The notes under the pieces are model-generated. The model ran no database searches, had not been told where the DNA came from, and saw only the letters and a program-made list of their open reading frames with translations. 13,652 nucleotides of DNA from Nanobdellota archaeon (GTDB lineage: Archaea > Nanobdellota > Nanobdellia > SCGC-AAA011-G17 > GW2011-AR20): contig JAHJQH010000003.1 in assembly GCA_018819375.1 (NCBI GenBank), positions 1 to 13,652 of the forward strand, in the 5' to 3' direction. A program made the translations under genes and the position numbers. The first letter of the stretch is position 1, and every line of letters starts with the position of its first letter. Below, piece by piece: positions 5,259 to 11,998 of the stretch.

Positions 5259-6968
5259 ATGAAAAAAGGGATAATTTTTTTGCTGCTCCTTGTATTATTT
5301 AGTTATTTTATGTTATTTAGCCAAATAGTTTCAGCTGAAGTGTCTATAAACAATCCCAAAGATGCAAAATACAATTTAGGGATGGACATAGATACATCAG
5401 TTAGCATAACTCCTAATGCAGACATAAGTGGCCTTTTCAAGGTAAGCATCAAATGCCAAGAAACAGAACTTACCTATTTTGTAAAACCTGTAAGTCTGAA
5501 AAAAGGAGAACAAACAATTCTGACCATTCCGACATTAAGAACATTTGAAGGTTTGAATAACACTTGCAAGTTAAAGGTAGTAGTAGAAAATTACAAAGGT
5601 GTTCTTCTGGAATCCGAATCAACAGGTAATTTTGAAATCACAAATAGTTTAATCCTGACACTGCAGACTCAAAAACTAATGTTCAATCCACAAGAAGAAG
5701 TAATAATCTCTGCTTCAATAGATGATATAAAAGGAAACAAGGTAAGCTCAGGAAAAGTAGAGGTAACTTTTTCTGGAAACAAGGCAGATTTTGATTTTAG
5801 CAATGGAGAGTTCACAAAAAAGATAATTCTTCAAAAAGACATAAGCTCAGGAGAGCATATAGTGGGTATAGAGATACAAGATGAGTATGAAAACTATGCT
5901 ACCGAATCCATCAAGTTTTCAGTAACACAAATACCCACATCAATAAAGAATCAGATGGATAAAAACGAATTAGAACCAGAAGAATCACTCAAGGTTATCT
6001 CAACACTTTATGACCAAGCAGGAGATGAAATGAGTTCAGGTGGGAAAATCAGTGTGTATGATAACAAAGAAAGGAAACTGATTGAACAGGAAATTTCCAC
6101 AAATGAGGAATTTCAGTTTAACCTAGAGAAGTACTCCGAACCAGGGGAATACAAGGTAAAAACACAGATGCAGAGCATAGAAAAAGAAACAATTTTCAGG
6201 GTAATTGAAGTAAGAGAGATATCAACAGAATTAATAGATGATACAGTGTTAATAATAAACATAGGAAACATAAAGTATGAAGGGGAAGTTATAATAGAAT
6301 TCGCAGAAAAAGAAAACATAATAAGGCTGTCATTAAATCCAGGAGAATCAAAAAAGATTAATCTAAACTCTGGAGAAGGAGGTGTCATGCTCATCGCAGA
6401 AGGCGAAGAAAGGAATCTTGGTCAAGCAGATGTGCCAAAAAAAGGAATTTTTTCATCAATAACAGGAATGGCAGTTTCTGTTGGAACAGGAAAAACCTTT
6501 AAGAAATTATCTTACATATTAATCGTAGTTGTGGTTATCTGCTTAATTTATTGGTTCTTAAAAAAAACAAAAAAAAGAATAAAAACAGCAGGCTATCAAA
6601 AAAGAAGAGAAAAAGATGTTGAAGAAGGAAAAAATAGATTAAAGAATATAATGGAAGACAGAAAGAAGAATAGGAGAGGAATGGGGAACTTGTTCCCATT
6701 TGCAACAAAGATAAAAGAAGAAGATGCAAAAGATTTCAGGGAAAATATGCTCAGGTCAATACAGCAAGATACTGAAAGAAAAGGCAAGGGAATATTCACA
6801 AAAAAAGATATTAAAAAGTTTAATGATTCGGATTTCCGAGCTGATGGAGGGGGGTATAGGTATGTCGCATCAGATAAGAAACAACAAACACCGCCATCCA
6901 GAGTTTATTCTTCAAGTCAAGATGAAAAATCACAAGAAAAAAAAGGATTTTTCAGTATGTTTGATTAA
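5259..6968 (+). CDS. Secreted/membrane-anchored beta-domain protein
   Basis: The 569-residue protein begins with a signal peptide (KK, hydrophobic 4-20, likely cut after Ala26 in SQIVSA). Residues 27 to about 395 are beta-rich, consistent with several Ig-like or MG2-like domains. Repeated phrases include SSGKVEVTFSGN (163-174) and SSGGKISVYDN (259-269). Cys66 and Cys103 could form a disulfide in the first domain. A single TM (about 417-434) is followed by Lys/Arg residues and a charged cytoplasmic tail of about 135 residues ending KKGFFSMFD. The topology is outside beta domains, one TM, inside tail. I do not recognise a named family; a cell-surface or envelope role is inferred. Confidence 0.8.
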   Translation: MKKGIIFLLLLVLFSYFMLFSQIVSAEVSINNPKDAKYNLGMDIDTSVSITPNADISGLFKVSIKCQETELTYFVKPVSLKKGEQTILTIPTLRTFEGLNNTCKLKVVVENYKGVLLESESTGNFEITNSLILTLQTQKLMFNPQEEVIISASIDDIKGNKVSSGKVEVTFSGNKADFDFSNGEFTKKIILQKDISSGEHIVGIEIQDEYENYATESIKFSVTQIPTSIKNQMDKNELEPEESLKVISTLYDQAGDEMSSGGKISVYDNKERKLIEQEISTNEEFQFNLEKYSEPGEYKVKTQMQSIEKETIFRVIEVREISTELIDDTVLIINIGNIKYEGEVIIEFAEKENIIRLSLNPGESKKINLNSGEGGVMLIAEGEERNLGQADVPKKGIFSSITGMAVSVGTGKTFKKLSYILIVVVVICLIYWFLKKTKKRIKTAGYQKRREKDVEEGKNRLKNIMEDRKKNRRGMGNLFPFATKIKEEDAKDFRENMLRSIQQDTERKGKGIFTKKDIKKFNDSDFRADGGGYRYVASDKKQQTPPSRVYSSSQDEKSQEKKGFFSMFD

Positions 6969-6971
6969 ATC

Positions 6972-7607
6972 TTAAGGTTCTTTTAAGTAGGGGTCATCTA
7001 AGTTCCTTTTTAATATTTTATCTGCCTTTTTTGTATTTCTCTCACAATTGTTCCAAACCCCTTTAAAGCGATTATAATAAATAAACCTACTAACAATTGC
7101 CCCACCAAAAAAACCAATCATCATATTTTTCCCATACTCTAAGATCTCCTTAGTTTCCTTGGGTAATCCACTATCCGGAACATTTAAAGCAGTCAAAAGT
7201 CCCAATCCAAAAAGCCCCCATTTAAGAGAGGATTTATTACTTTTTCTAACCTCACTCGTTTTCAACAAATTATAATTATCAGTATCAATATCAACTACTT
7301 TAGTCAAAGACTTAGATAACTCGTGAATCCCACGATCCAGACCTCTATCAATACCCCTATCAGTTCCAGGAAAAATCTTCCTAAAAAGAGAATTATATCT
7401 CCTTTTAATATCTAAGAACATATCTTCATAAAAAGTAGCTCCTCCCTTGATAACTTCTCCAATATAACCATCTTCCTTTCCCAATTGAGAATACCAATCT
7501 TTTAGTATATTTCTTTCTTTTTCTATCCCTAGCTTTAAGTCCGATTTGATTGTATTTAAACCTTGTATTTTATTTTCCAATGTTCCAACCCATATTTTCT
7601 CAACCAT
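6972..7607 (-). CDS. Two-TM protein, unknown; paralogue of the next gene
   Basis: The 211-residue protein has a charged helical N-terminal half, then two probable TMs (about 127-143 and 160-177) and a short basic tail. A tetrad repeat DRGI-DRGL-DRGI is at 83-94. It shares an ordered set of motifs with the protein at 7662-8255: SLFRKIF, NYNLLKTSEVRK before TM1, and CERNTKKADKILKRN after TM2 (compare FKRDTEKADKLFNEN). The ATG is 27 bases from a TATA box, so each paralogue seems to have its own promoter. No function recognised. The stop is three bases beyond the convergent surface-protein gene. Confidence 0.7.
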   Translation of the reverse strand: MVEKIWVGTLENKIQGLNTIKSDLKLGIEKERNILKDWYSQLGKEDGYIGEVIKGGATFYEDMFLDIKRRYNSLFRKIFPGTDRGIDRGLDRGIHELSKSLTKVVDIDTDNYNLLKTSEVRKSNKSSLKWGLFGLGLLTALNVPDSGLPKETKEILEYGKNMMIGFFGGAIVSRFIYYNRFKGVWNNCERNTKKADKILKRNLDDPYLKEP

Positions 7608-7630
7608 AAAAATAACAATAGAGAAAAAGA

Positions 7631-7638
7631 TTTAAAAG
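7631..7638 (-). promoter_or_regulatory. TATA-like box for the 7607 gene
   Basis: CTTTTAAA on the minus strand is centred about 27 bases before the ATG. Confidence 0.5.
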
Positions 7639-7661
7639 TATCGAAAACAAATCACCTTCAT

Positions 7662-8255
7662 TCATTCCTCATTCAAAACACTAATATTCTCGTTAAACAG
7701 CTTATCAGCTTTTTCTGTATCTCTTTTAAATTTGTTTATAATCCCGTTAAACGAAGAATAATAAACAGACATACCTATCGCATAGAAAGTAGCAAAACCA
7801 CCCCCGCCCCACTTCACGAAATCCATCCCCCCTTTACTATTATGGGCAAACAGCCCTACAATTGCCCCCGCAAGCCCTAAAAGAAGTGGAAAGTATAAAT
7901 TATCACGCCGTGCTTTTTTAGTTGTTAAAAAATTGTAATTCGTCTCTGGTTCCACAATCCCACTCAAGGACTTAACCCCCCTCTTTATGTGTATATCAAA
8001 AGATTCGTCTTTTCTTACGAATATTTTCTTAAAAAACGAACCATATTTCTCCGCAACTTTGTCATAAAGGTGAGCATAAGGAGTATCACTACTATCGCGC
8101 GAAATAAATTCATCTGGACAGGTAAAATTAGAGAATATTTTTTCCTCAACCATTTGGATAATAGAAGCAGGAAAATATCCTTCTACCCCCCTTATTTTTC
8201 TTAATTCACCTTCAAGAGTTTTTTCTTTTGAATTATTCTTTTGTAAATTATCCAT
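7662..8255 (-). CDS. Two-TM protein, unknown; paralogue of the previous gene
   Basis: The 197-residue protein starts at ATG 8255 (MDNLQKNNSK), chosen because a TATA box is centred 26 bases upstream. An in-frame ATG at 8306 would overlap the end of kae1 and lies upstream of that box. The N-terminal half is helical (YGSFFKKIF 71-79), then NYNFLTTKKARR (106-117), TM1 about 121-137 and a glycine-rich TM2 about 146-165. The ending is KFKRDTEKADKLFNEN. Order and spacing match the 6972-7607 protein, pointing to tandem duplication and strong divergence. Function unknown. Confidence 0.7.
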   Translation of the reverse strand: MDNLQKNNSKEKTLEGELRKIRGVEGYFPASIIQMVEEKIFSNFTCPDEFISRDSSDTPYAHLYDKVAEKYGSFFKKIFVRKDESFDIHIKRGVKSLSGIVEPETNYNFLTTKKARRDNLYFPLLLGLAGAIVGLFAHNSKGGMDFVKWGGGGFATFYAIGMSVYYSSFNGIINKFKRDTEKADKLFNENISVLNEE

Positions 8256-8275
8256 TAATTTTTTAAAGTGAGAAA

Positions 8276-8287
8276 GATATTTAAATC
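8276..8287 (-). promoter_or_regulatory. TATA-like box for the 8255 gene
   Basis: GATTTAAATATC on the minus strand lies just upstream of 8255 and just before the end of kae1, at the 26-base spacing. Confidence 0.5.
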
Positions 8288-8296
8288 TTTGCAGAA

Positions 8297-9286
8297 TCAC
8301 ATCCATTCAACTTCCACTAAATCGATTCTCTCTCTCGGATTTATGTCCCACCTTTCAACATTTTTTGTTGCACTTTTCTTCTCCAAAATCCCCTGCCACG
8401 CAATCATGACCGCATTATCACCTGAATACTTCAAGGGAACAGAATAAAACATGCATTCTCTCTCCTTGCACATTATTCCCATCATCTCACAGAGTCTCTT
8501 GTTTGCTGCAACGCCGCCAATAAGCACAATTTCTTTTTTTCCAGTATGTGCCAATGCCCTTTCGCTGACTTCCGTGAGCATGGAAAAAAAATTCTCCTGA
8601 ATGGAATAGCACAAATCCTGCTTGCTAATTTTTTTTTGTTTGGATAACCTTACAACATGACTTACTATTCCAGAAAAAGCCAGGTCCATTCCTTTAACAG
8701 AATAAGGAAGCTCAACATAACTTCCTTTCTTAGCCAAAACTTCAATTTTAGGTCCGCACGGAAAACCAAGTCCAATCCCTCTCCCAAACTTGTCAAAAGC
8801 ATTTCCTAAACCAACATCCAAGGTCTCGCCAAAAACCCTGAACTTCCTGCCTTCAAAAGCAATAATCTGCGTATTAGCACCAGAAGTAAAAACAAAAACA
8901 GGGTTCTTTGCTTTTGTAAAAAGCAGTCCAGAACTCAAATGAGCAACACAATGATTCACGCCAACAAGGGGGATTCCACCATCTTTAGCAATTTCCTTAG
9001 CAGCATTCATTCCAACCAGCAAGCTTGGAGCTAATCCAGGTGCTCTTGAAAAACTGATTAACTCCAAATCTTCAATCTCAACCCCAGCATCTTTCAGAGC
9101 TCTTTCAACTACATGCTCAGCAACCTTCTTATGATGCTCAGCAACCTCGTCAAGTTTTAAACCGCCTTCTTCAGTCGTGAACATCTCCCTGATATCACTC
9201 AAAACCTCGCCATCACCACTGACCACACTAGCCCCAAAGGTATGGGCAGTACTCTCAATCCCCAAACACAAAAATTTCTTAGCCAT
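8297..9286 (-). CDS. kae1: Kae1/TsaD, KEOPS tRNA t6A synthesis subunit
   Basis: The 329-residue ASKHA-fold protein has LGIESTAHT (8-16), RAPGLAPSL (81-89), the metal-binding NHCVAHL (111-117, His112 and His116) and TSGANTQ (134-140). GLGNAFDKFGRG (159-170), GGVAANKRL (257-265) and YSGDNAVMIAW (287-297, metal ligand Asp290) follow. It transfers the threonylcarbamoyl group to A37 of ANN-reading tRNAs within KEOPS. It ends soon after the Asp ligand motif, so it is not fused to the Bud32 kinase. ATG 9286 gives the family's normal N-terminus and sits 27 bases from a TATA box. A longer frame to 9361 would add a hydrophobic extension from promoter DNA and is rejected. Confidence 0.95.
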   Translation of the reverse strand: MAKKFLCLGIESTAHTFGASVVSGDGEVLSDIREMFTTEEGGLKLDEVAEHHKKVAEHVVERALKDAGVEIEDLELISFSRAPGLAPSLLVGMNAAKEIAKDGGIPLVGVNHCVAHLSSGLLFTKAKNPVFVFTSGANTQIIAFEGRKFRVFGETLDVGLGNAFDKFGRGIGLGFPCGPKIEVLAKKGSYVELPYSVKGMDLAFSGIVSHVVRLSKQKKISKQDLCYSIQENFFSMLTEVSERALAHTGKKEIVLIGGVAANKRLCEMMGIMCKERECMFYSVPLKYSGDNAVMIAWQGILEKKSATKNVERWDINPRERIDLVEVEWM

Positions 9287-9300
9287 GTCAAGCAAAACCC

Positions 9301-9308
9301 TTATTAAC
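9301..9308 (+). promoter_or_regulatory. TATA-like box for the MJ1316-domain gene
   Basis: TTATTAAC is centred about 26 bases before ATG 9330. Confidence 0.4.
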
Positions 9309-9319
9309 TTTATAAACTT
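9309..9319 (-). promoter_or_regulatory. TATA-like box for kae1
   Basis: The TTTATAAA core within this stretch is centred about 27 bases before ATG 9286. It is self-complementary and lies within 20 bases of the divergent gene's start. Confidence 0.55.
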
Positions 9320-9329
9320 TATGACAAGT

Positions 9330-9587
9330 ATGAAAACAATAAAAGACATTCTCAGCAGCATAATCTACAACCCGCAAAACAAAAACAAAAAACACGAGTT
9401 CACGATTTACTACAAGGACAGGTTCAGGGGAGAACTCTCTTTCAATGCTACAAAAATAAATTCCTTCAACACCCTCAACATCACATTAAAAGACAACACC
9501 AATAACAACACAAAAACCAAGTCCATTCCAATCCACAGAATCACAAAAATCACCCAGAACAAAAAAATAATTTTCATGTGGCAGTAA
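9330..9587 (+). CDS. MJ1316 (DUF504/UPF0248) domain protein
   Basis: The 85-residue protein matches this archaeal family: MKTIKDILSSI start, FTIYYKDRFRGE (24-35) and the hallmark IPIHRI (66-71) followed by KKIIFMW. The family has been proposed to recognise RNA ends in RNA-repair contexts; that role is predicted, not shown here. The loop 56-64 is a low-complexity Asn/Thr stretch. An ATG at 9321 is possible, but 9330 suits the TATA spacing and the family's start. The stop lies in a 16-bp tandem duplication. It is divergent from kae1. Confidence 0.75.
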   Translation: MKTIKDILSSIIYNPQNKNKKHEFTIYYKDRFRGELSFNATKINSFNTLNITLKDNTNNNTKTKSIPIHRITKITQNKKIIFMWQ

Positions 9588-9607
9588 ATCAATGTGGCAG
9601 TAAATCA
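9576..9607. repeat. 16-bp perfect tandem duplication over the MJ1316 gene stop
   Basis: Bases 9576-9591 equal 9592-9607. Copy 1 encodes the final MWQ and stop; copy 2 follows at once and is out of frame. It resembles the 21-bp duplication over the pelota stop. Confidence 0.95.
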
Positions 9608-9695
9608 GAGATAAGTGCCGAACATTTTATTGAGTGTTAGGTGTGGTGAGCGAAAGCGCAACATCCCGACGAGCGATAGCGAGAATAGTCTCAAG

Positions 9696-9711
9696 AGCGC
9701 GCTATTTTTTT
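9696..9711 (+). terminator. Possible T-rich terminator
   Basis: The self-complementary AGCGCGCT (9696-9703) is followed by seven T. This suits an archaeal T-run terminator for the MJ1316 gene. The rest of 9608-9813 has no gene but holds short GAGCGAAAGCGC and CGAGCGATAGCGAG motifs (about 9649-9683). Confidence 0.35.
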
Positions 9712-9813
9712 AATCTTCTATTACTCTTCTGACTTCTTCACTATAAAATTCTTTAGATATTTTGTTTGTCATTTTAACTCTTGTGGTTCGTAAGCGCGTG
9801 TGGGGGATTATGT

Positions 9814-10089
9814 CTATTCTCCAACATAAATAAAATCGTGATGCTGAAAATCCTCAAAAGAAATAAAATTTCTCCTCTTGTCAAACCTGAAGACCAAAAC
9901 AAAAGAACCAACATGTACCCTTTTGGAATCTTTCATATCATACCTTAAGTTTTTGTAATGTTCTATCTCTTCTACAGAGGAAGTAATTATCTCCTGAATC
10001 TTTTTTAAAACCCTTTCATAAAGGGCCCTGTCTTTTTTCCGTATTTTTTTAAGAATCCGTTTAAGAGAGGGTTTTACCTCATGCATCAT
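9814..10089 (-). CDS. RelE/ParE-superfamily toxin (predicted)
   Basis: The 91-residue basic protein has the RelE-like order of parts: SLKRILKKIRKKDRALYERV helix (8-27), a second helix, NLRYDMKDSKRVHVGS (47-62), strand FVLVFRFD (63-70) and the ending FEDFQHHDFIYVG. Toxins of this kind usually cleave mRNA on the ribosome, though ParE members act on gyrase; catalytic residues cannot be assigned confidently. I chose ATG 10089, five bases after the antitoxin stop. A TTG at 10104 would overlap the antitoxin; ATG 10086 is also possible. It forms a two-gene unit with the antitoxin upstream. Confidence 0.78.
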   Translation of the reverse strand: MMHEVKPSLKRILKKIRKKDRALYERVLKKIQEIITSSVEEIEHYKNLRYDMKDSKRVHVGSFVLVFRFDKRRNFISFEDFQHHDFIYVGE

Positions 10090-10093
10090 TGTT

Positions 10094-10333
10094 TCACTTT
10101 TCAATAAGCCCCCTCAATTCGTCAATATCCTTGAACTTGATACCTTTCTCTCTTCTTATTTTACTCAACCTCTTAATATAACCCCTACTAAGTTCAGGTT
10201 CTAGACTCTCTTGTTCAAACTTGTTGATAATCATATTAACTGCCTGGGATTTATTCTTGAATCCAAAAACGCCTTTAATGGTATTAACAACCTTCAAGGC
10301 ATCTTCATTAAAATCAATTACAGCCTGCACCAT
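10094..10333 (-). CDS. RHH-like (DUF2683-type) antitoxin (predicted)
   Basis: The 79-residue protein begins with a strand VQAVIDFN then two helices (DALKVVNTIKGVFG; KSQAVNMIINKFEQ), the ribbon-helix-helix pattern. An acidic/basic tail (FKDIDELRGLIEK) is suited to wrapping the toxin. Such proteins bind DNA as dimers and repress their own operon. ATG 10333 is fixed by a good Shine-Dalgarno four bases upstream; the TTG at 10345 lies before that site. The stop is 4 bases before the chosen toxin ATG. Confidence 0.8.
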   Translation of the reverse strand: MVQAVIDFNEDALKVVNTIKGVFGFKNKSQAVNMIINKFEQESLEPELSRGYIKRLSKIRREKGIKFKDIDELRGLIEK

Positions 10334-10337
10334 CTTA

Positions 10338-10343
10338 ACCTCC
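10338..10343 (-). promoter_or_regulatory. Shine-Dalgarno of the antitoxin gene
   Basis: GGAGGT is four bases before ATG 10333. It is unusual here, because most first genes of this window look leaderless, and it decides the start. Confidence 0.75.
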
Positions 10344-10344
10344 A

Positions 10345-10363
10345 AACTTATAATAAGTTATTA
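10345..10363. promoter_or_regulatory. Palindromic operator of the toxin-antitoxin operon
   Basis: There are two overlapping inverted repeats: AACTTA-TAA-TAAGTT (10345-10359) and TAATAA-G-TTATTA (10351-10363). They cover the predicted transcription start, where a bound antitoxin dimer would block initiation. Confidence 0.55.
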
Positions 10364-10380
10364 CATTTAATTACAAAGCA

Positions 10381-10388
10381 TTATATAA
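10381..10388 (-). promoter_or_regulatory. TATA-like box of the toxin-antitoxin operon
   Basis: TTATATAA predicts a start near 10358 and a leader of about 25 nt that contains the Shine-Dalgarno. From 10389 to 10604 I see no gene, only A+T-rich spacer. Confidence 0.5.
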
Positions 10389-10604
10389 AGCTTTCGTTTT
10401 TATCAGCATATACACAAGCAGCGTGGTTCTTCCTTGATTAACAGATTTTGGTTGTATAAGTTTCTCTATAAAAACCAGTTGCGTAATTCCTGTTTCTTAG
10501 ATAATATTAAAAAGAGATGATTTTTCAACATCCCAAAAAAACGCCAGGAAAAAAACAAAAGATATAGAAAATAAATACAACCTCTTAATAAAACATCTAA
10601 ATAA

Positions 10605-11324
10605 TCACCCAAAATAACTCATTTCTTTTTCTTCTTTCTGTTTAGCTGCTTGTTGGCTGTCCTGCATAATGCCCTTTAACTTTCCTTCCATTTCTGTAGC
10701 TTTTTTAAGAAGCGGCTTGTAATCAACCTTAAGTCCTAAATATTGGTCCAGAACTTCAATCAACTTTGCAGCTGCTCTTGAATCAGGAAGCTTGGAATGA
10801 ACACTGGCAAACAAGCAAGTCATAGGAAGTTTCTCCTTAGACATTAAAGCACCAGTAACACCCATAATTACACCTTCACCTAAAGGGTCAAGCAATAATT
10901 TCTTGAATTTAACAGAAGTAGTTGGCTTAGAACAATAGAAAAATGTTTTTGTATCTACTGTCTGACTTGCAACACCTTCAAGGCTTATGACCTCCTTAAT
11001 TTCCAGTTGTTTGCATAATTTTTCAACTGCTTCAGCAATCTCCCACTCCATCCCTGTAATAGAAGTAAGAGCAGTTAAAATTACTAGGTTATATCTTTTG
11101 CTGTAATAAATTCCAAAAGGTTCAACAACTTTTGAGTTATGAACAGCAACCATTGGAACACCTTTCTTCATCTCTATCTTACCAATAAGCTTTGCATCCA
11201 TATGCTCAATAAGAAATCCAGTCGCAATTGTTCCAACAAAACCAAAACCAGGAAATCCTTCCAATAAGGTAGCTCCCTTAGGCTTCACCTTTAGTTTTAT
11301 TTCCATCCCACCACTTTCAGCCAT
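10605..11324 (-). CDS. PAC2-family proteasome assembly chaperone
   Basis: The 239-residue protein has the family's opening segment LLEGFPGFGFVGTIATGFL (20-38), then AVHNSKVVEPFGIYYSK, LTALTSITGMEWEIAEAV and the late segment GVIMGVTGALM. It corresponds to archaeal PbaA/PbaB-type proteins, thought to help assemble the 20S proteasome. The C-terminus is a charged helix ending EKEMSYFG; Tyr is third from the end, not second as in a strict HbYX proteasome-docking motif. TATA box 27 bases upstream. ATG 11324 and the internal ATG (Met7) are both possible. No proteasome subunit gene is in the window. Confidence 0.85.
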   Translation of the reverse strand: MAESGGMEIKLKVKPKGATLLEGFPGFGFVGTIATGFLIEHMDAKLIGKIEMKKGVPMVAVHNSKVVEPFGIYYSKRYNLVILTALTSITGMEWEIAEAVEKLCKQLEIKEVISLEGVASQTVDTKTFFYCSKPTTSVKFKKLLLDPLGEGVIMGVTGALMSKEKLPMTCLFASVHSKLPDSRAAAKLIEVLDQYLGLKVDYKPLLKKATEMEGKLKGIMQDSQQAAKQKEEKEMSYFG

Positions 11325-11346
11325 AAAAAAAACAAAGGCACTACTA

Positions 11347-11355
11347 CTATATAAG
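11347..11355 (-). promoter_or_regulatory. TATA-like box for the PAC2 gene
   Basis: CTTATATAG on the minus strand is centred 27 bases before ATG 11324, just after the end of the upstream gene. Confidence 0.55.
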
Positions 11356-11356
11356 T

Positions 11357-11896
11357 TTAATGGTGAATCTTTTGTTGCTCTATCCTGTAATCCCCAACAA
11401 TTTTCTCCAGCTTGTCTAAAACCACATCATCAATCCTGGAGCTAAAGAAACTAGGACTGAAAAAATTCCCTCTCTCAAAAACAATCCCTTGTTTTGAAGT
11501 CAACTCAAGCCCCCCCATTCTCCTCAATAAAACAGCTTGTTCTTCAATACTTACCAAACCATTCTTATCAGCATCAACATATCCAGGATTCACAAAAAGA
11601 GAATCAAAAACAGCATTTTTTCTTTTCTCAAGTTCTTCCATATTTTCTATGGATTGAATAACCTTCTTCTTAACAAAACTAAATTGTTGAACAAGAGAAA
11701 TCTCCCTGCCTTTAGTACCGACCGCTATTCCTAGCCAAGACAATATTAAACCAGTACCAAGGAGAGCATAAAAGACATGTCCGAAAAGTTTTCCGGCTAT
11801 TATAATTCCATGAACATCTTTCTCAACATCTTCTAGTACCTTTCTAGGAGAATAATAGTTAAGAGAACCAATCGGTAAATATTTTATTAATCCCAT
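11357..11896 (-). CDS. Membrane protein with one EF-hand loop, unknown
   Basis: The 179-residue protein has a hydrophobic segment (about 30-60, one long or two short TMs) and a charged helix (about 75-95). A perfect 12-residue EF-hand loop follows at 108-119, DADKNGLVSIEE: ligands Asp108, Asp110, Asn112, Ser116, Glu119, Gly at position 6 and Val at position 8. A helix EEQAVLLRRMG follows, as in real EF-hands. Calcium binding is likely; a lone EF-hand suggests dimerisation or a structural or sensory site. I do not recognise the rest. ATG 11896 has a TATA box 27 bases upstream. Confidence 0.75.
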   Translation of the reverse strand: MGLIKYLPIGSLNYYSPRKVLEDVEKDVHGIIIAGKLFGHVFYALLGTGLILSWLGIAVGTKGREISLVQQFSFVKKKVIQSIENMEELEKRKNAVFDSLFVNPGYVDADKNGLVSIEEQAVLLRRMGGLELTSKQGIVFERGNFFSPSFFSSRIDDVVLDKLEKIVGDYRIEQQKIHH

Positions 11897-11918
11897 TCTA
11901 ATTTGTTAGGCAGAAAAA

Positions 11919-11926
11919 TTTATAAA
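11919..11926 (-). promoter_or_regulatory. TATA-like box for the EF-hand gene
   Basis: TTTATAAA is centred about 27 bases before ATG 11896. Confidence 0.6.
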
Positions 11927-11998
11927 CCTAACTCCCTCAATTGTAATGTGCGCCCAAGAGACATTTGCCATGATATTATGCACCCCCCAGTTATAATC

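Noticed and set aside
8256..8306. Upstream ATG for the two-TM protein that overlaps the kae1 stop
   Set aside because: It lies upstream of a TATA box placed correctly for ATG 8255.
9287..9361. N-terminal extension of Kae1 with a hydrophobic stretch
   Set aside because: It is translated promoter DNA that includes the TATA box and the start of the divergent gene; the family begins at the 9286 ATG.
11909..11974. Tiny minus-strand ORF (21 codons) after a G-rich stretch, and a 16-codon plus-strand ORF at 11946-11996
   Set aside because: Both are too short to support, overlap each other, and share the TATA region of the EF-hand gene; no family is recognised.
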